From NCBI RefSeq assembly GCF_003732275.1, contig NZ_MOBM01000039.1:964187-1028186 (forward strand): a stretch of DNA of 64,000 nt, read 5' to 3'. Below, piece after piece: positions 26,442-35,398 of this stretch. The notes beneath the pieces were generated by a model. It was given only the letters and a program-made list of their open reading frames with translations, was not told the origin of the DNA and made no database searches. The translations under genes were made by a program, and so were the position numbers. Each line of letters opens with the position of its first letter. Positions within the stretch are counted from its first letter, which is position 1. This DNA comes from Pseudomonas frederiksbergensis. GTDB taxonomy: Bacteria; Pseudomonadota; Gammaproteobacteria; Pseudomonadales; Pseudomonadaceae.

Positions 26442-27356
26442 TTATGGACGGTCGTCGACTTCCGTCTCTACCGCCGCAGCGGGAATCAGGTCCTCGCTGC
26501 TCAGGTTCAGCCAGATCAGCACCACGTTCGCGATGTAGATCGACGAGTAAGTACCCGCCAGAACACCGATGAACAGGGCAATGGAGAAGCCGAACAGGTT
26601 GTCGCCACCGAAGAACAACAGGGCCGCGATCGCCAGCAACGTGGAGATCGATGTCGCCATGGTCCGCAGCAGGGTTTGCGTGGTCGAGATGTTGATGTTC
26701 TCGATCAGGCTGGCCTTGCGCAGTACCCGGAAGTTCTCGCGAACCCGGTCGAATACCACGATGGTGTCGTTGAGCGAGTAACCGATGATTGCCAGCACCG
26801 CCGCCAGTACCGTCAGGTCGAAGGTGATCTGGAAGAATGACAGGATACCGATGGTCACGATCACGTCGTGGATCAGCGAAACGATCGCACCGACCGCAAA
26901 CTTCCACTGAAAGCGGAAAGCCAGGTAGATCAAAATGCCGCCCAGCGCCATCAGCATGCCGAGGCCGCCCTGGTCGCGCAGCTCTTCACCGACCTGAGGG
27001 CCGACGAACTCGACACGCTTGACCGTCGCCGGGTTGTCGCCGCCGACTTTCAGCAGCGCTTCTGCCACTTGATGACCCAGCTGCGGGTCTTCACCTGGCA
27101 TACGCACCAGCAAATCGGTAGTCGCACCGAAGCTCTGTACGATCGCTTCGTGATAACCCGATGTAACCAGCTGTTCACGCACCTTGGTGACATCAGCCGG
27201 ACGCTCGTAGGTCAGCTCGATGAGCGTACCGCCGGTGAAGTCCAGGCCCCAGTTCATGCCCTTGGTGGCGACACTGAACAATGCCAGTGCGGTAAGGAAC
27301 AATGTGACGCCGAACGCAATGTTGCGAACGCCCATGAAGTTGATTGTACGTAACAT
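26442..27356 (-). CDS. secF: Protein translocase subunit SecF
   Basis: A 304-residue RND-type inner-membrane protein with six transmembrane segments: one N-terminal (GVRNIAFGVTLFLTALALFS), a periplasmic loop, then five in the C-terminal half. Family motifs are GLDFTGGTLIEL and the conserved TM4 segment SLNDTIVVFDRVREN. With SecD it uses the proton gradient to complete protein export through SecYEG. It starts nine bases after the secD stop and is surely cotranscribed. Confidence 0.96.
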   Translation of the reverse strand: MLRTINFMGVRNIAFGVTLFLTALALFSVATKGMNWGLDFTGGTLIELTYERPADVTKVREQLVTSGYHEAIVQSFGATTDLLVRMPGEDPQLGHQVAEALLKVGGDNPATVKRVEFVGPQVGEELRDQGGLGMLMALGGILIYLAFRFQWKFAVGAIVSLIHDVIVTIGILSFFQITFDLTVLAAVLAIIGYSLNDTIVVFDRVRENFRVLRKASLIENINISTTQTLLRTMATSISTLLAIAALLFFGGDNLFGFSIALFIGVLAGTYSSIYIANVVLIWLNLSSEDLIPAAAVETEVDDRP

Positions 27357-27365
27357 GGCAGCCCC

Positions 27366-29234
27366 TTAAATCCACAACTTCTTGAAGTCACGACCGCCGA
27401 AGATCAGGTTGACCATCGCGCGGGTCACCATGATGGCCGTGAACATCGAGGTAAAGATCCCGAGGGACATGGTCACTGCGAAACCCTTGACCGGGCCGGT
27501 GCCCATGGCAAAGAGAATCCCGCCGACCAACAAGGTTGTCAGGTTGGCGTCGAGAATCGCGGTGAATGCCCGGCCGAAGCCTTCGTTGATTGCCCGCTGC
27601 ACGGTCATGCCGGCCGCGATCTCTTCACGTATCCGCGAGAAGATCAGTACGTTGGCGTCGACCGCCATACCCATGGTCAATACGATACCGGCGATACCCG
27701 GCAGGGTCAGCGTTGCACCCAGCAGCGACATCAGGGCCAGCAACATCACCATGTTCACCGTCAGCGCGACGGTGGCGATGAGGCCGAAGAAGCGGTAGAT
27801 GGCCATGATGAACAGCGAGACAAACAGCATGCCCCACAGCGATGCATCGATACCTTTGGTGATGTTGTCAGCACCCAGGCTTGGGCCGATGGTGCGCTCT
27901 TCAGCGAAGTACATCGGTGCGGCCAGACCACCGGCACGCAGCAGCAGCGCCAGTTCGGACGATTCGCCCTGGCCGTTCAGGCCAGTGATGCGGAACTGGG
28001 CACCCAGCGGCGACTGGATGGTCGCCAGGCTGATGATCTTCTTCTCTTCTTTAAACGTCTGAACCGGCACGTCTTTCTCGACGCCGTTGACCACTTGCTT
28101 GGTGTAAGTGGTGACCGGACGTTGTTCGATGAAGATCACCGCCATGCTGCGACCGACGTTGCTGCGAGTCGCACGACTCATCAGCTCGCCACCGTGGCCA
28201 TCCAGACGGATGTTCACTTCTGGCGTACCGTGCTCGCCGAAGCCAGCCTTGGCGTCAGTCACCTGGTCACCGGTAATGATCAGGCCACGTTCGATCAGCG
28301 CCGCAGGACGCTTGCCTTCACGGAACTCGAATTCCTCGGAAGTGGCTTTTGAAGCGCCAGGCTCAGCCGCCAGACGGAACTCAAGGTTGGCCGTCTTGCC
28401 GAGGATACGCTTGGCTTCTGCAGTGTCTTGCACGCCCGGCAGCTCAACCACGATGCGGTTGGCGCCCTGGCGCTGAACGATAGGTTCGGCAACACCCAGC
28501 TCGTTGACGCGGTTACGTACCGTGGTCAAGTTCTGCTTGATGGAGTATTCGCGGATTTCCGCCAGCTTGGCCGGGGTCATCGCCAGACGCAGTACCGGTT
28601 GGCCATTGAGGTCGGCCGGAACAATGTCGAAATCGTTGAAATTCTTGCGAATCAGCGCACGCGCCTCTTCACGGGCTGCTTCATCAGTGAAGCCCAGCTG
28701 AATGGCACCACCCAGTTGCGGCAGGCTGCGATAGCGCAGACGCTCTTTGCGCAACAGGCTCTTGACGTCGCCTTCGTAGACTTTCAGGCGTGCGTCGAGG
28801 GCTTTGTCCATGTCCACTTCCAGCAGGAAGTGCACACCACCGGACAAGTCCAGACCCAGCTTCATCGGGTGCGCGCCAAAACTGCGCAGCCATTGCGGGG
28901 TGGTTTGTGCCAGGTTCAGTGCAACGACGTAGTCATCACCCAATGCCTTGCGCACGACGTCTTTGGCTGGCAGCTGATCTTCAGCCTTGATCAGACGGAT
29001 CAGACCGCCCTTGCCGCCCGCAGCCAGGGTGGCCGCCTTGACGTTGATCCCGGATTCCTTGAGCGCGGTGCTCACACGATCCAGATCAGCCTGAGTAACC
29101 TGCAGTGCAGTGCTTGCACCGCTGACCTGAATGGCCGGGTCATCAGGGTATAGATTGGGAGCGGAATAAATCAGACCGACCGCCAGCACCGCCAGGATCA
29201 GAATGTATTTCCACAGAGGGTATTTGTTCAGCAT
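27366..29234 (-). CDS. secD: Protein translocase subunit SecD
   Basis: A 622-residue RND-type protein. The N-terminal segment (YPLWKYILILAVLAVGLIYS) is the first TM; the P1 domain includes GLDLSGGVHFLLEVD, and the C-terminal half carries five TMs with GIAGIVLTMGMAVDANVLIF. It partners SecF in proton-driven late export. The ATG at 29234 was chosen over the adjacent GTG at 29237. The yajC-secD gap contains a GC-rich hairpin that may modulate the yajC/secD ratio. Confidence 0.96.
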   Translation of the reverse strand: MLNKYPLWKYILILAVLAVGLIYSAPNLYPDDPAIQVSGASTALQVTQADLDRVSTALKESGINVKAATLAAGGKGGLIRLIKAEDQLPAKDVVRKALGDDYVVALNLAQTTPQWLRSFGAHPMKLGLDLSGGVHFLLEVDMDKALDARLKVYEGDVKSLLRKERLRYRSLPQLGGAIQLGFTDEAAREEARALIRKNFNDFDIVPADLNGQPVLRLAMTPAKLAEIREYSIKQNLTTVRNRVNELGVAEPIVQRQGANRIVVELPGVQDTAEAKRILGKTANLEFRLAAEPGASKATSEEFEFREGKRPAALIERGLIITGDQVTDAKAGFGEHGTPEVNIRLDGHGGELMSRATRSNVGRSMAVIFIEQRPVTTYTKQVVNGVEKDVPVQTFKEEKKIISLATIQSPLGAQFRITGLNGQGESSELALLLRAGGLAAPMYFAEERTIGPSLGADNITKGIDASLWGMLFVSLFIMAIYRFFGLIATVALTVNMVMLLALMSLLGATLTLPGIAGIVLTMGMAVDANVLIFSRIREEIAAGMTVQRAINEGFGRAFTAILDANLTTLLVGGILFAMGTGPVKGFAVTMSLGIFTSMFTAIMVTRAMVNLIFGGRDFKKLWI

Positions 29235-29248
29235 CACGCCGCCCGCTT

Positions 29249-29277
29249 ATGACGCGGGGCGCCTTGCGCGCCCCGTC
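29249..29277. other. GC-rich hairpin in the yajC-secD gap
   Basis: GACGCGGGGCGC and GCGCGCCCCGTC are nearly complementary across a short loop. There is no T-run, so an RNA-stability or attenuation role is more likely than termination. Confidence 0.45.
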
Positions 29278-29297
29278 GATTGAGTAGAAGTTGAAAC

Positions 29298-29633
29298 TTA
29301 GATCGCTTTGAGCGTGCCTTTTGGCAGCGTGGCGGCGATGGCGCCTTTCTGGAATTTCATTTCGACGGTGTCGGAGACTTCCAGAACAACGAAGTCGTCG
29401 GACACTTTGGTGATCTTGCCGGCGATACCGCCGGTGGTCACAACTTCGTCACCTTTTTGCAGGCTGCCCAGCAGGTTTTTCTGCTCTTTGGCGCGCTTGG
29501 CCTGTGGACGCCAGATCATCAGGTAGAAGATGACCAGGAAACCGACCAGGAAAATCCACTCAAAGCCGCCGCCCATTGGGCCTGCCGCAGGTGCAGCAGC
29601 GTCAGCCATGGCATTAGAGATAAAAAAGCTCAT
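29298..29633 (-). CDS. yajC: Preprotein translocase subunit YajC
   Basis: A 111-residue single-TM protein. The TM is at about 24-42 (FEWIFLVGFLVIFYLMIWRP), followed by the family motif RPQAKRAKEQKNLLGSL and the cytosolic beta domain GDEVVTTGGIAGKI. It associates with SecDF in the inner membrane. Position between tgt and secD is the conserved order. Confidence 0.96.
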   Translation of the reverse strand: MSFFISNAMADAAAPAAGPMGGGFEWIFLVGFLVIFYLMIWRPQAKRAKEQKNLLGSLQKGDEVVTTGGIAGKITKVSDDFVVLEVSDTVEMKFQKGAIAATLPKGTLKAI

Positions 29634-29676
29634 TTAGCACTCCAGTTGCAAATGTTGAATCTTGGGGTCAGAAAAC

Positions 29677-30810
29677 TCAGTCCAAAGGCGGAACAGGTAA
29701 CCCGCGTTTGGCGTAGAAGGCATCGACAAAGGCGGCCAATGTACCCTGTTGAATAGCCTCACGCAAACCAGCCATAAGCACCTGGTAATGGCGCAAATTG
29801 TGGATGGTATTCAACATGCTACCCAGCATTTCGCCGCACTTGTCCAGATGGTGCAGATAAGCACGGGAGAAGTTCTGGCAGGTATAGCAATCACAGGTCG
29901 GATCCAGCGGCGAATCATCATGGCGATGGAACGCGTTACGGATCTTCAGCACGCCTGTATCAATGAACAGATGCCCATTGCGGGCATTACGGGTTGGCAT
30001 CACGCAATCGAACATGTCCACACCGCGGCGCACACCCTCAACCAGATCTTCCGGTTTGCCAACGCCCATAAGGTAACGAGGTTTGTCAGCCGGCATCTGG
30101 CCCGGCAGGTAATCCAGCACCTTGATCATCTCGTGCTTGGGCTCGCCCACCGACAGACCGCCGATGGCCAGGCCGTCGAAGCCGATCTTGTCGAGGCCTT
30201 CCAGGGAGCGCATGCGCAAATCCTGGTGCATGCCGCCCTGAACGATGCCGAACAGCGCCGCCGTGTTGTCGCCATGGGCGTTTTTCGAACGCTGGGCCCA
30301 GCGCAACGACAGTTCCATCGAGACGCGAGCGACGTCTTCGTCAGCCGGGTACGGAGTGCATTCGTCGAAGATCATCACGATGTCCGAGCCCAGATCGCGC
30401 TGGACCTGCATCGACTCTTCCGGGCCCATGAACACTTTGGCGCCGTCGACCGGAGAAGCGAAGGTCACGCCCTCCTCCTTGATCTTGCGCATCGCGCCCA
30501 GGCTGAACACCTGAAAACCGCCGGAATCTGTAAGAATCGGGCCTTTCCACTGCATGAAATCGTGCAGGTCGCCGTGCTTCTTGATCACTTCGGTGCCAGG
30601 ACGCAGCCACAAGTGGAAGGTGTTGCCCAGAATGATTTCCGCGCCAGTGGCGGTGATATCCCGCGGCAGCATGCCCTTGACCGTGCCGTACGTGCCCACC
30701 GGCATGAAGGCCGGGGTCTCGACGGTACCGCGCGGGAAGGTCAAACGACCGCGACGAGCCTTGCCGTCTGTGGCAAGGAGCTCAAAAGACATGCGACTGG
30801 TGCGACTCAT
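29677..30810 (-). CDS. tgt: Queuine tRNA-ribosyltransferase
   Basis: A 377-residue enzyme that exchanges guanine-34 for preQ1 in tRNAs with GUN anticodons. Substrate-binding elements include ILTDSGGFQVFSLG, GGLSVGEP and GVGKPEDLVEGV. The C-terminal zinc site is in CDCYTCQNFSRAYLHHL. The ATG at 30810 has GAGGA six bases upstream and overlaps the queA stop by the sequence ATGA, showing coupling; a second ATG six codons later would give the shorter N-terminus seen in some relatives. Confidence 0.96.
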   Translation of the reverse strand: MSRTSRMSFELLATDGKARRGRLTFPRGTVETPAFMPVGTYGTVKGMLPRDITATGAEIILGNTFHLWLRPGTEVIKKHGDLHDFMQWKGPILTDSGGFQVFSLGAMRKIKEEGVTFASPVDGAKVFMGPEESMQVQRDLGSDIVMIFDECTPYPADEDVARVSMELSLRWAQRSKNAHGDNTAALFGIVQGGMHQDLRMRSLEGLDKIGFDGLAIGGLSVGEPKHEMIKVLDYLPGQMPADKPRYLMGVGKPEDLVEGVRRGVDMFDCVMPTRNARNGHLFIDTGVLKIRNAFHRHDDSPLDPTCDCYTCQNFSRAYLHHLDKCGEMLGSMLNTIHNLRHYQVLMAGLREAIQQGTLAAFVDAFYAKRGLPVPPLD

Positions 30811-31871
30811 TCTGTTTCCTCAGGGCCTGTTTCTTTAGGGGCGGTAGGCGCGGGATTACGGGTGATAAACATCGCATCACCGTAGCTGAAAAAGCGGTAT
30901 TCGTTGTCGACGGCGGCTTTATAGGCGGCCATGGTCTCGGGATAACCGGCGAACGCCGAAACCAGCATCAACAACGTGGATTCAGGCAAATGAAAGTTGG
31001 TGACCAGGGCATCGACCACATGAAACGGCCGACCCGGGTAGATAAAGATGTCGGTATCGCCACTGAACGGCTTGAGCACGCCATCGCGCGCGGCGCTTTC
31101 CAGGGAACGCACGCTGGTGGTCCCCACCGCCACCACGCGACCACCGCGAGCGCGGCAGGCTTCGACTGCATCGACCACGTCCTGACCGACTTCCAGCCAT
31201 TCGCTGTGCATGTGGTGATCTTCAATCTTCTCGACGCGCACTGGCTGGAACGTGCCCGCACCCACGTGCAAGGTCACGAACGCAGTCTCGATGCCCTTGG
31301 CGGCAATCGCCTCCATCAGCGGCTGATCGAAATGCAGCCCCGCCGTCGGCGCCGCCACCGCCCCCAGGCGCTCGGCGTACACCGTCTGATAACGCTCGCG
31401 GTCCGAGCCTTCATCCGGGCGGTCTATATAAGGAGGCAACGGCATATGCCCGACGCGGTCGAGCAGCGGCAACACCTCTTCGGCAAACCCCAGTTCGAAC
31501 AACGCATCGTGACGCGCCAGCATCTCGGCTTCGCCACCGCCGTCGATCAGGATCTTCGAACCCGGTTTCGGCGACTTGCTGGAACGCACATGGGCCAGCA
31601 CGCGATGACTGTCGAGCACCCGCTCCACCAGAATTTCCAGCTTGCCGCCGGAAGCTTTCTGGCCAAACAGCCGCGCCGGAATCACCCGGGTATTGTTGAA
31701 CACCATCAAATCGCCCGGGCGCAAATGCTCGAGCAAATCAGTGAATTGACGGTGTGCCAGGGCGCCGCTGACCCCATCAAGGGTCAACAGGCGACTGTTG
31801 CGACGCTCGGCCAAAGGGTGGCGAGCGATCAGCGAATCAGGGAGTTCGAAAGTAAAGTCAGCAACGCGCAT
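30807..31871 (-). CDS. queA: S-adenosylmethionine:tRNA ribosyltransferase-isomerase
   Basis: A 354-residue enzyme that makes epoxyqueuosine from preQ1-modified tRNA and SAM, the step after Tgt. Family motifs are MRVADFTFELPDSLIARHP, MVFNNTRVIPARLFG, TAGLHFD and AVGTTSVRSLE. It is the first gene of the queA-tgt-yajC-secD-secF series here and overlaps tgt by four bases. Confidence 0.96.
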   Translation of the reverse strand: MRVADFTFELPDSLIARHPLAERRNSRLLTLDGVSGALAHRQFTDLLEHLRPGDLMVFNNTRVIPARLFGQKASGGKLEILVERVLDSHRVLAHVRSSKSPKPGSKILIDGGGEAEMLARHDALFELGFAEEVLPLLDRVGHMPLPPYIDRPDEGSDRERYQTVYAERLGAVAAPTAGLHFDQPLMEAIAAKGIETAFVTLHVGAGTFQPVRVEKIEDHHMHSEWLEVGQDVVDAVEACRARGGRVVAVGTTSVRSLESAARDGVLKPFSGDTDIFIYPGRPFHVVDALVTNFHLPESTLLMLVSAFAGYPETMAAYKAAVDNEYRFFSYGDAMFITRNPAPTAPKETGPEETE

Positions 31872-31936
31872 GATGGGGTTCGTCTAGCAGGGGCCGGAAG
31901 TCTAGCCGAAATAATGAAAATTCTCTATGTACCTGA

Positions 31937-31965
31937 TTGACCGACGGTAATCTCATCTCTATACT
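31937..31965 (+). promoter_or_regulatory. Sigma-70 promoter of tRNA-Leu
   Basis: TTGACC and TATACT are separated by 17 bases, and the tRNA begins 14 bases after the -10 box. This is a near-consensus promoter and argues that the tRNA gene remains expressed after island insertion. Confidence 0.75.
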
Positions 31966-31978
31966 TCGCCGCCATTGA

Positions 31979-32063
31979 GCCCTGATGGCGGAATTGGTAG
32001 ACGCGGCGGATTCAAAATCCGTTTTCGAAAGGAGTGGGAGTTCGAGTCTCCCTCGGGGCACCA
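31979..32063 (+). tRNA. tRNA-Leu (CAA)
   Basis: An 85-base class II tRNA. The acceptor GCCCTGA pairs with TCGGGGC, followed by an encoded A-CCA end. The anticodon arm CGGATT-CAA-AATCCG gives anticodon CAA, reading UUG codons. The long variable arm (TTTTCGAAAGGAGTGGGA region) is typical of leucine tRNAs. The 3' part from 32039 is the left repeat of the integrated island, so the tRNA was restored to full length by the insertion. Confidence 0.95.
32039..32063 (+). repeat. attL direct repeat (tRNA 3' end)
   Basis: The last 25 bases of the tRNA gene (AGTTCGAGTCTCCCTCGGG followed by GCACCA) recur at 53569-53592 with one base fewer. P4-type integrases commonly recombine in the T-arm and acceptor end of tRNA genes. 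Confidence 0.88.
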
Positions 32064-32107
32064 TGTACATATATCCAGCGGTCCCTACCAGACCCTGGAA
32101 AGCAGAT

Positions 32108-32133
32108 AAACCGGCACTTACGCCGGTTTTTTT
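32108..32133 (+). terminator. Terminator supplied by the island to tRNA-Leu
   Basis: AAACCGGC and GCCGGTTT form an 8-base stem followed by seven Ts. It lies inside the island just after attL and would now end tRNA transcription. Confidence 0.85.
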
Positions 32134-32176
32134 GTGCCTGCGATTCCCGAGCACTCCCTTGCAAGCCCCAGGTTAT

Positions 32177-32223
32177 GTGAGTAGATTCGTGAGTAGATGA
32201 GTTTGGTCTAGAAATCTACTCAC
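32177..32223. repeat. GTGAGTAGAT repeats, probable integrase arm sites (left end)
   Basis: GTGAGTAGAT occurs at 32177-32186 and 32189-32198, and its complement ATCTACTCAC at 32214-32223. The same decamer or its first nine bases recur twice near the right end (53499-53519). Repeats near both ends of an integrase-driven island fit arm-type binding sites for the integrase. Confidence 0.65.
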
Positions 32224-32271
32224 ACATCGACGGGTACTCACTCCCGCCAGCGCTAGCGCTGAGGGGATGCC

Positions 32272-33480
32272 GTGGCACTCACCGATACAGCCGCTCGAAC
32301 AGCGAAACCGCGCGAAAAGCTTTACCGCATGGCAGATGCGGCGGGCCTATGCCTCGAAGTAACACCTAGCGGTTCAAAGCTATGGCGATTCCGATATCGC
32401 TTCGGTGGCAAAGCTAAAATGATGGGGTTGGGCGCTTATCCCACCGTCACCCTCGCCAAGGCCAGGGAGCGCCGCGAAGATGCCCGTCGTTTACTGGCCA
32501 ACGGCATAGATCCCACCGCCCACAAGCAAGCTGAAAAAACCGCCCAATCCGCCCTCGCTCATACTTTCGAGGAGTTGGCACGCGAGTGGTACGCCTACAA
32601 CTCACCCCGCTGGGCCACCTCCACAGCAGCCAAGGCGCTGCAATATCTGGAGGCTGACATTCTCCCCGTTATCGGCCAACGCCCGGTGCAAGAAGTCACA
32701 CGACCAGAACTGGTCGCTCTTGTACGCAAGGTCGAGAAGCGCGGTGCGCTCAACGTCGCCGGGAAAATACGCCAGTGGTTAAGTCAGATTTTTCGCTACG
32801 GTCTCGCCAAGGGGTCAGTGGAGTCGAACCCTGCCACCGACTTGGACGTGGTCGCCGCAATCGCACCGCGAACCAAAAACCACCCACATGTTCCCCTCTC
32901 GGAAATTCCCATTCTTCTGGGCAAACTCGATGCGGCCAAATGCGACGTCATGACCCGCATCGCCGTGCGCTTGCTTCTATTGACGGGCGTACGCCCCGGA
33001 GAACTGCGTCACGCACCTTGGGACGAGATCGATTTGGAGTCAGCCACCTGGACGATACCGGCTGCCCGAATGAAGGCACGTCGACCGCATGTCGTCCCAC
33101 TCCCCCGTCAGGCGGTCGCCAGTCTGATCGAGCTCAAGGAGATCACCGGGAGTTACCCCATCGCATTCCCGGGCCGGAACAACCGGGAACGCCCTCAATC
33201 CGAAAACACCGTTAACAAGGCACTGCACCAGATTGGCTATGAAGGTCGACAGACCGGCCATGGATTTCGTCACCTCCTCAGTACCGAGTTAAACAGCCGC
33301 GGCTACAACCGGGACTGGATCGAGCGCCAGCTCGCCCACGGCGACCATGATGAGATTCGCGATACCTACAACCACGCCCACTACCTCGAGCCACGCCGGC
33401 AAATGATGCAAGCCTGGGCAGATTCGATAGACGCTCTTTGTGCTGGTGTGAATGTGGTGAGCATCAAGCGCAAGGCATGA
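32272..33480 (+). CDS. P4-type tyrosine integrase
   Basis: A 402-residue integrase. The N-terminal arm-binding domain (about 1-85) has LTDTAARTAKPREKLYRM and MMGLGAYPTVTLAKARERR, typical of the DUF4102 class. The catalytic C-terminal domain shows Arg in LTGVRPGELR, HxxR in GHGFRHLLSTELNSRG, a histidine in QLAHGDHDEIR, and the tyrosine nucleophile in DTYNHAHY. The start is GTG with GAGGGG upstream. Placement next to tRNA-Leu makes it the enzyme that inserted this island. Confidence 0.94.
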   Translation: MALTDTAARTAKPREKLYRMADAAGLCLEVTPSGSKLWRFRYRFGGKAKMMGLGAYPTVTLAKARERREDARRLLANGIDPTAHKQAEKTAQSALAHTFEELAREWYAYNSPRWATSTAAKALQYLEADILPVIGQRPVQEVTRPELVALVRKVEKRGALNVAGKIRQWLSQIFRYGLAKGSVESNPATDLDVVAAIAPRTKNHPHVPLSEIPILLGKLDAAKCDVMTRIAVRLLLLTGVRPGELRHAPWDEIDLESATWTIPAARMKARRPHVVPLPRQAVASLIELKEITGSYPIAFPGRNNRERPQSENTVNKALHQIGYEGRQTGHGFRHLLSTELNSRGYNRDWIERQLAHGDHDEIRDTYNHAHYLEPRRQMMQAWADSIDALCAGVNVVSIKRKA

Positions 33481-33582
33481 CAGCCCCAGCTCACCTCGCC
33501 CTGGAAATGGACGACGGACATCCCATCCGCCTAGCTGGCTGGCCGAACCATTCAAAATGGGAATTATCAGGTACGCATAGTA

Positions 33583-34440
33583 ATGGCCAAATTTATCAGC
33601 ATTGAAGAAATTCCGAAGTGGTACAACATCGATCACTACTTGTGTGTTGCTAAACTTCGAATGATCGACTTGTACAAACAACTCAGGCATAGACAATCTT
33701 TATTATACCTATTGGAAAAGAGCAACAATAAGGCTGACCCCCTTGCCGAAGAATACTTCTCTGCGTTTTCACGGGGTATCAAATACACGAGGGGAATCGC
33801 CGTGGAAGATGCGGAAATTCCAGACTTGCCCAGCATTGATGGAATGGACCTATCCCTTACAAATGAAAAATGCGGTGCTACCCCCCTGACGTTCAGGCAC
33901 TTGTATGACCACGCGAGCAGCGTGCCGGGTTATGAATTTGACCCAGTACAATATTTTATTGATATGTGTAGCCTTATGTCAGAAAACCCACCCCCTACCA
34001 AGACACAAGATCCCCCACTCTTGCTCACTAACGAGATGTCAGTCAACGGAGTAAAATACGCCCTCCTCCGAGTAGATCAGGAGCTGCCTATTGAGCTTTT
34101 AAGAGAAAACGTTATCGAGCAGATTTTAAAGATGCGAGCCGCAATGCCCCCTTCCCCAAAGAAAAAGAGGTACCGCACTCCCTCTTTTGAGAGCTGGGCA
34201 CGAAACGGCCTTTTGCCTTTCCTAGATTTGTTGATCTGGAAAATGGAGACAGGCGCCAACATTCCTGACCGAGTTATGGCAGCCGCAATCCGCCCGGGTC
34301 ATGACATAGGTGAAAGCAACCTCCGAAAGACCGTAATCCCGCTAGCTAAAAGGCTGATGGCTGACGGTGGTTTAGCCGAGCTTCTGGAATTGGCTGCTAC
34401 AGAGGCCTCACTGCATACGCCCATCAATGTGGAAAGTTAA
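33583..34440 (+). CDS. DUF6387-like hypothetical protein
   Basis: A 285-residue protein starting MAKFISIEEIPKWYNIDHY; this start and the Asp- and Leu-rich middle recall DUF6387 proteins, which often sit beside integrases in genomic islands. No catalytic motif is evident. A basic stretch SPKKKRYRTPSFESWARNG is near residues 192-210. Codon use is more AT-rich than that of the integrase, suggesting separate acquisition. Function unknown. Confidence 0.55.
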   Translation: MAKFISIEEIPKWYNIDHYLCVAKLRMIDLYKQLRHRQSLLYLLEKSNNKADPLAEEYFSAFSRGIKYTRGIAVEDAEIPDLPSIDGMDLSLTNEKCGATPLTFRHLYDHASSVPGYEFDPVQYFIDMCSLMSENPPPTKTQDPPLLLTNEMSVNGVKYALLRVDQELPIELLRENVIEQILKMRAAMPPSPKKKRYRTPSFESWARNGLLPFLDLLIWKMETGANIPDRVMAAAIRPGHDIGESNLRKTVIPLAKRLMADGGLAELLELAATEASLHTPINVES

Positions 34441-34462
34441 GTGCACAATAGTTTTCCGGAAT

Positions 34463-34479
34463 ATTTCAACCGTTGAAAT
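34463..34479. promoter_or_regulatory. Palindromic candidate operator upstream of alpA
   Basis: A perfect dyad, ATTTCAA-CCG-TTGAAAT, lies about 75 bases before the alpA start. It could bind AlpA or an island repressor. The assignment rests only on symmetry and position. Confidence 0.4.
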
Positions 34480-34552
34480 TTGGGACGTAAGTCGCAGCAT
34501 AAATGTATCTAATCCGTAGCCATACCCAGCAGCCCCTTACGAGGTATACGGA

Positions 34553-34762
34553 ATGGCTACTCAAGAACCCTGCCGCTTTATCCGCATCAAGGAAGTCCTG
34601 TCGATCACCTCGTTGAGTCAGTCGGAACTCTATCGCCGAATCAAGACCGGCACCTTTCCGGCCCAAGTAAAGTTGGCGCCAGGCCATTCGGCTTGGGTGC
34701 AGTCCGAGGTTGACACGTGGGTGACCGAGCGCATCGCCGCATCACGCACCGAGGCGGCGTGA
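34553..34762 (+). CDS. AlpA-family transcriptional regulator
   Basis: A 69-residue helix-turn-helix protein of the AlpA family, with FIRIKEVLSITSLSQSELYR, RIKTGTFPAQVKL and VQSEVDTWVTERIA in the usual order. In P4-like and PICI-type satellites, AlpA proteins regulate integrase or the replication module. The stop codon overlaps the next start (TGATG), so a downstream frame may be translationally coupled. Confidence 0.9.
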   Translation: MATQEPCRFIRIKEVLSITSLSQSELYRRIKTGTFPAQVKLAPGHSAWVQSEVDTWVTERIAASRTEAA

Positions 34763-35181
34763 TGATTACCCAATCGATCACTCGTGACCTTTTGGTCCAG
34801 TTATGCCCATGCCCCGGACTGGGCACGACTGAAAGCGCAGCGGCACGACTGACGGAAATGGACGGAGTGATACCACTGACGTTCATCACTCGACGTCGGG
34901 CGGTGCTGGAGAAAGTTTCGGCCCCGCCGATTTCCCTAATAACCAGTATTCCAAGCCCACACCACGCCGTCGTCCAATCCCGTAGGAAGGCCGCTAGCGC
35001 TTCCTTTAACCGAGGAGCGTCAGTGATGCAGATCTTCCACGTCCACAATCCATCGGCAAACGTGGGTGAAGTACCATGCACCGCGCACTGGCCATCGTCG
35101 CCCTTCGCGCCAACGCATCAGTATCTGTCCGCCTCGCCCGCTATAACAACCATATGGCAATTGCCCGTAGTCTGGCGCTGA
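34762..35181 (+). CDS. Hypothetical protein of the island (uncertain)
   Basis: A possible 139-residue protein whose start overlaps the AlpA stop codon. The first 55 residues (TRDLLVQLCPCPGLG, IPLTFITRRRAVLEKV) look protein-like, but the C-terminal third is low-complexity, rich in Ser and Pro, and overlaps another small frame. The true gene may be shorter or decayed. No family is recognised. Confidence 0.35.
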   Translation: MITQSITRDLLVQLCPCPGLGTTESAAARLTEMDGVIPLTFITRRRAVLEKVSAPPISLITSIPSPHHAVVQSRRKAASASFNRGASVMQIFHVHNPSANVGEVPCTAHWPSSPFAPTHQYLSASPAITTIWQLPVVWR

Positions 35182-35261
35182 CAGCGGCACCGAATAAAGA
35201 CCTTGAAACACCTGAGCACCGTCCGCCATCAACTGGCCAGGACACTGGAGGGCGCGCCTGA
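35076..35261 (+). CDS. Small hypothetical protein of the island
   Basis: A 61-residue frame beginning MHRALAIVALRANASVSVRL with a basic helical N-terminal half (RLARYNNHMAIARSLA), a composition seen in short proteins found near primases in Pseudomonas islands. The ribosome site is weak (GGGTGAAG). It overlaps the end of the upstream uncertain frame. Function unknown. Confidence 0.45.
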   Translation: MHRALAIVALRANASVSVRLARYNNHMAIARSLALTAAPNKDLETPEHRPPSTGQDTGGRA

Positions 35262-35398
35262 TGAGCGCCATCTCCAGATCAACGAACCATCAGGCTAATG
35301 GCCCGCCCCACGGCATGCCTGGGTGAACCATACCCCCTGATCGACGCGGGATCAGCATTCTCCTTTTGGCGCAACGCCATTAAGAAAAGGGCTTAATC

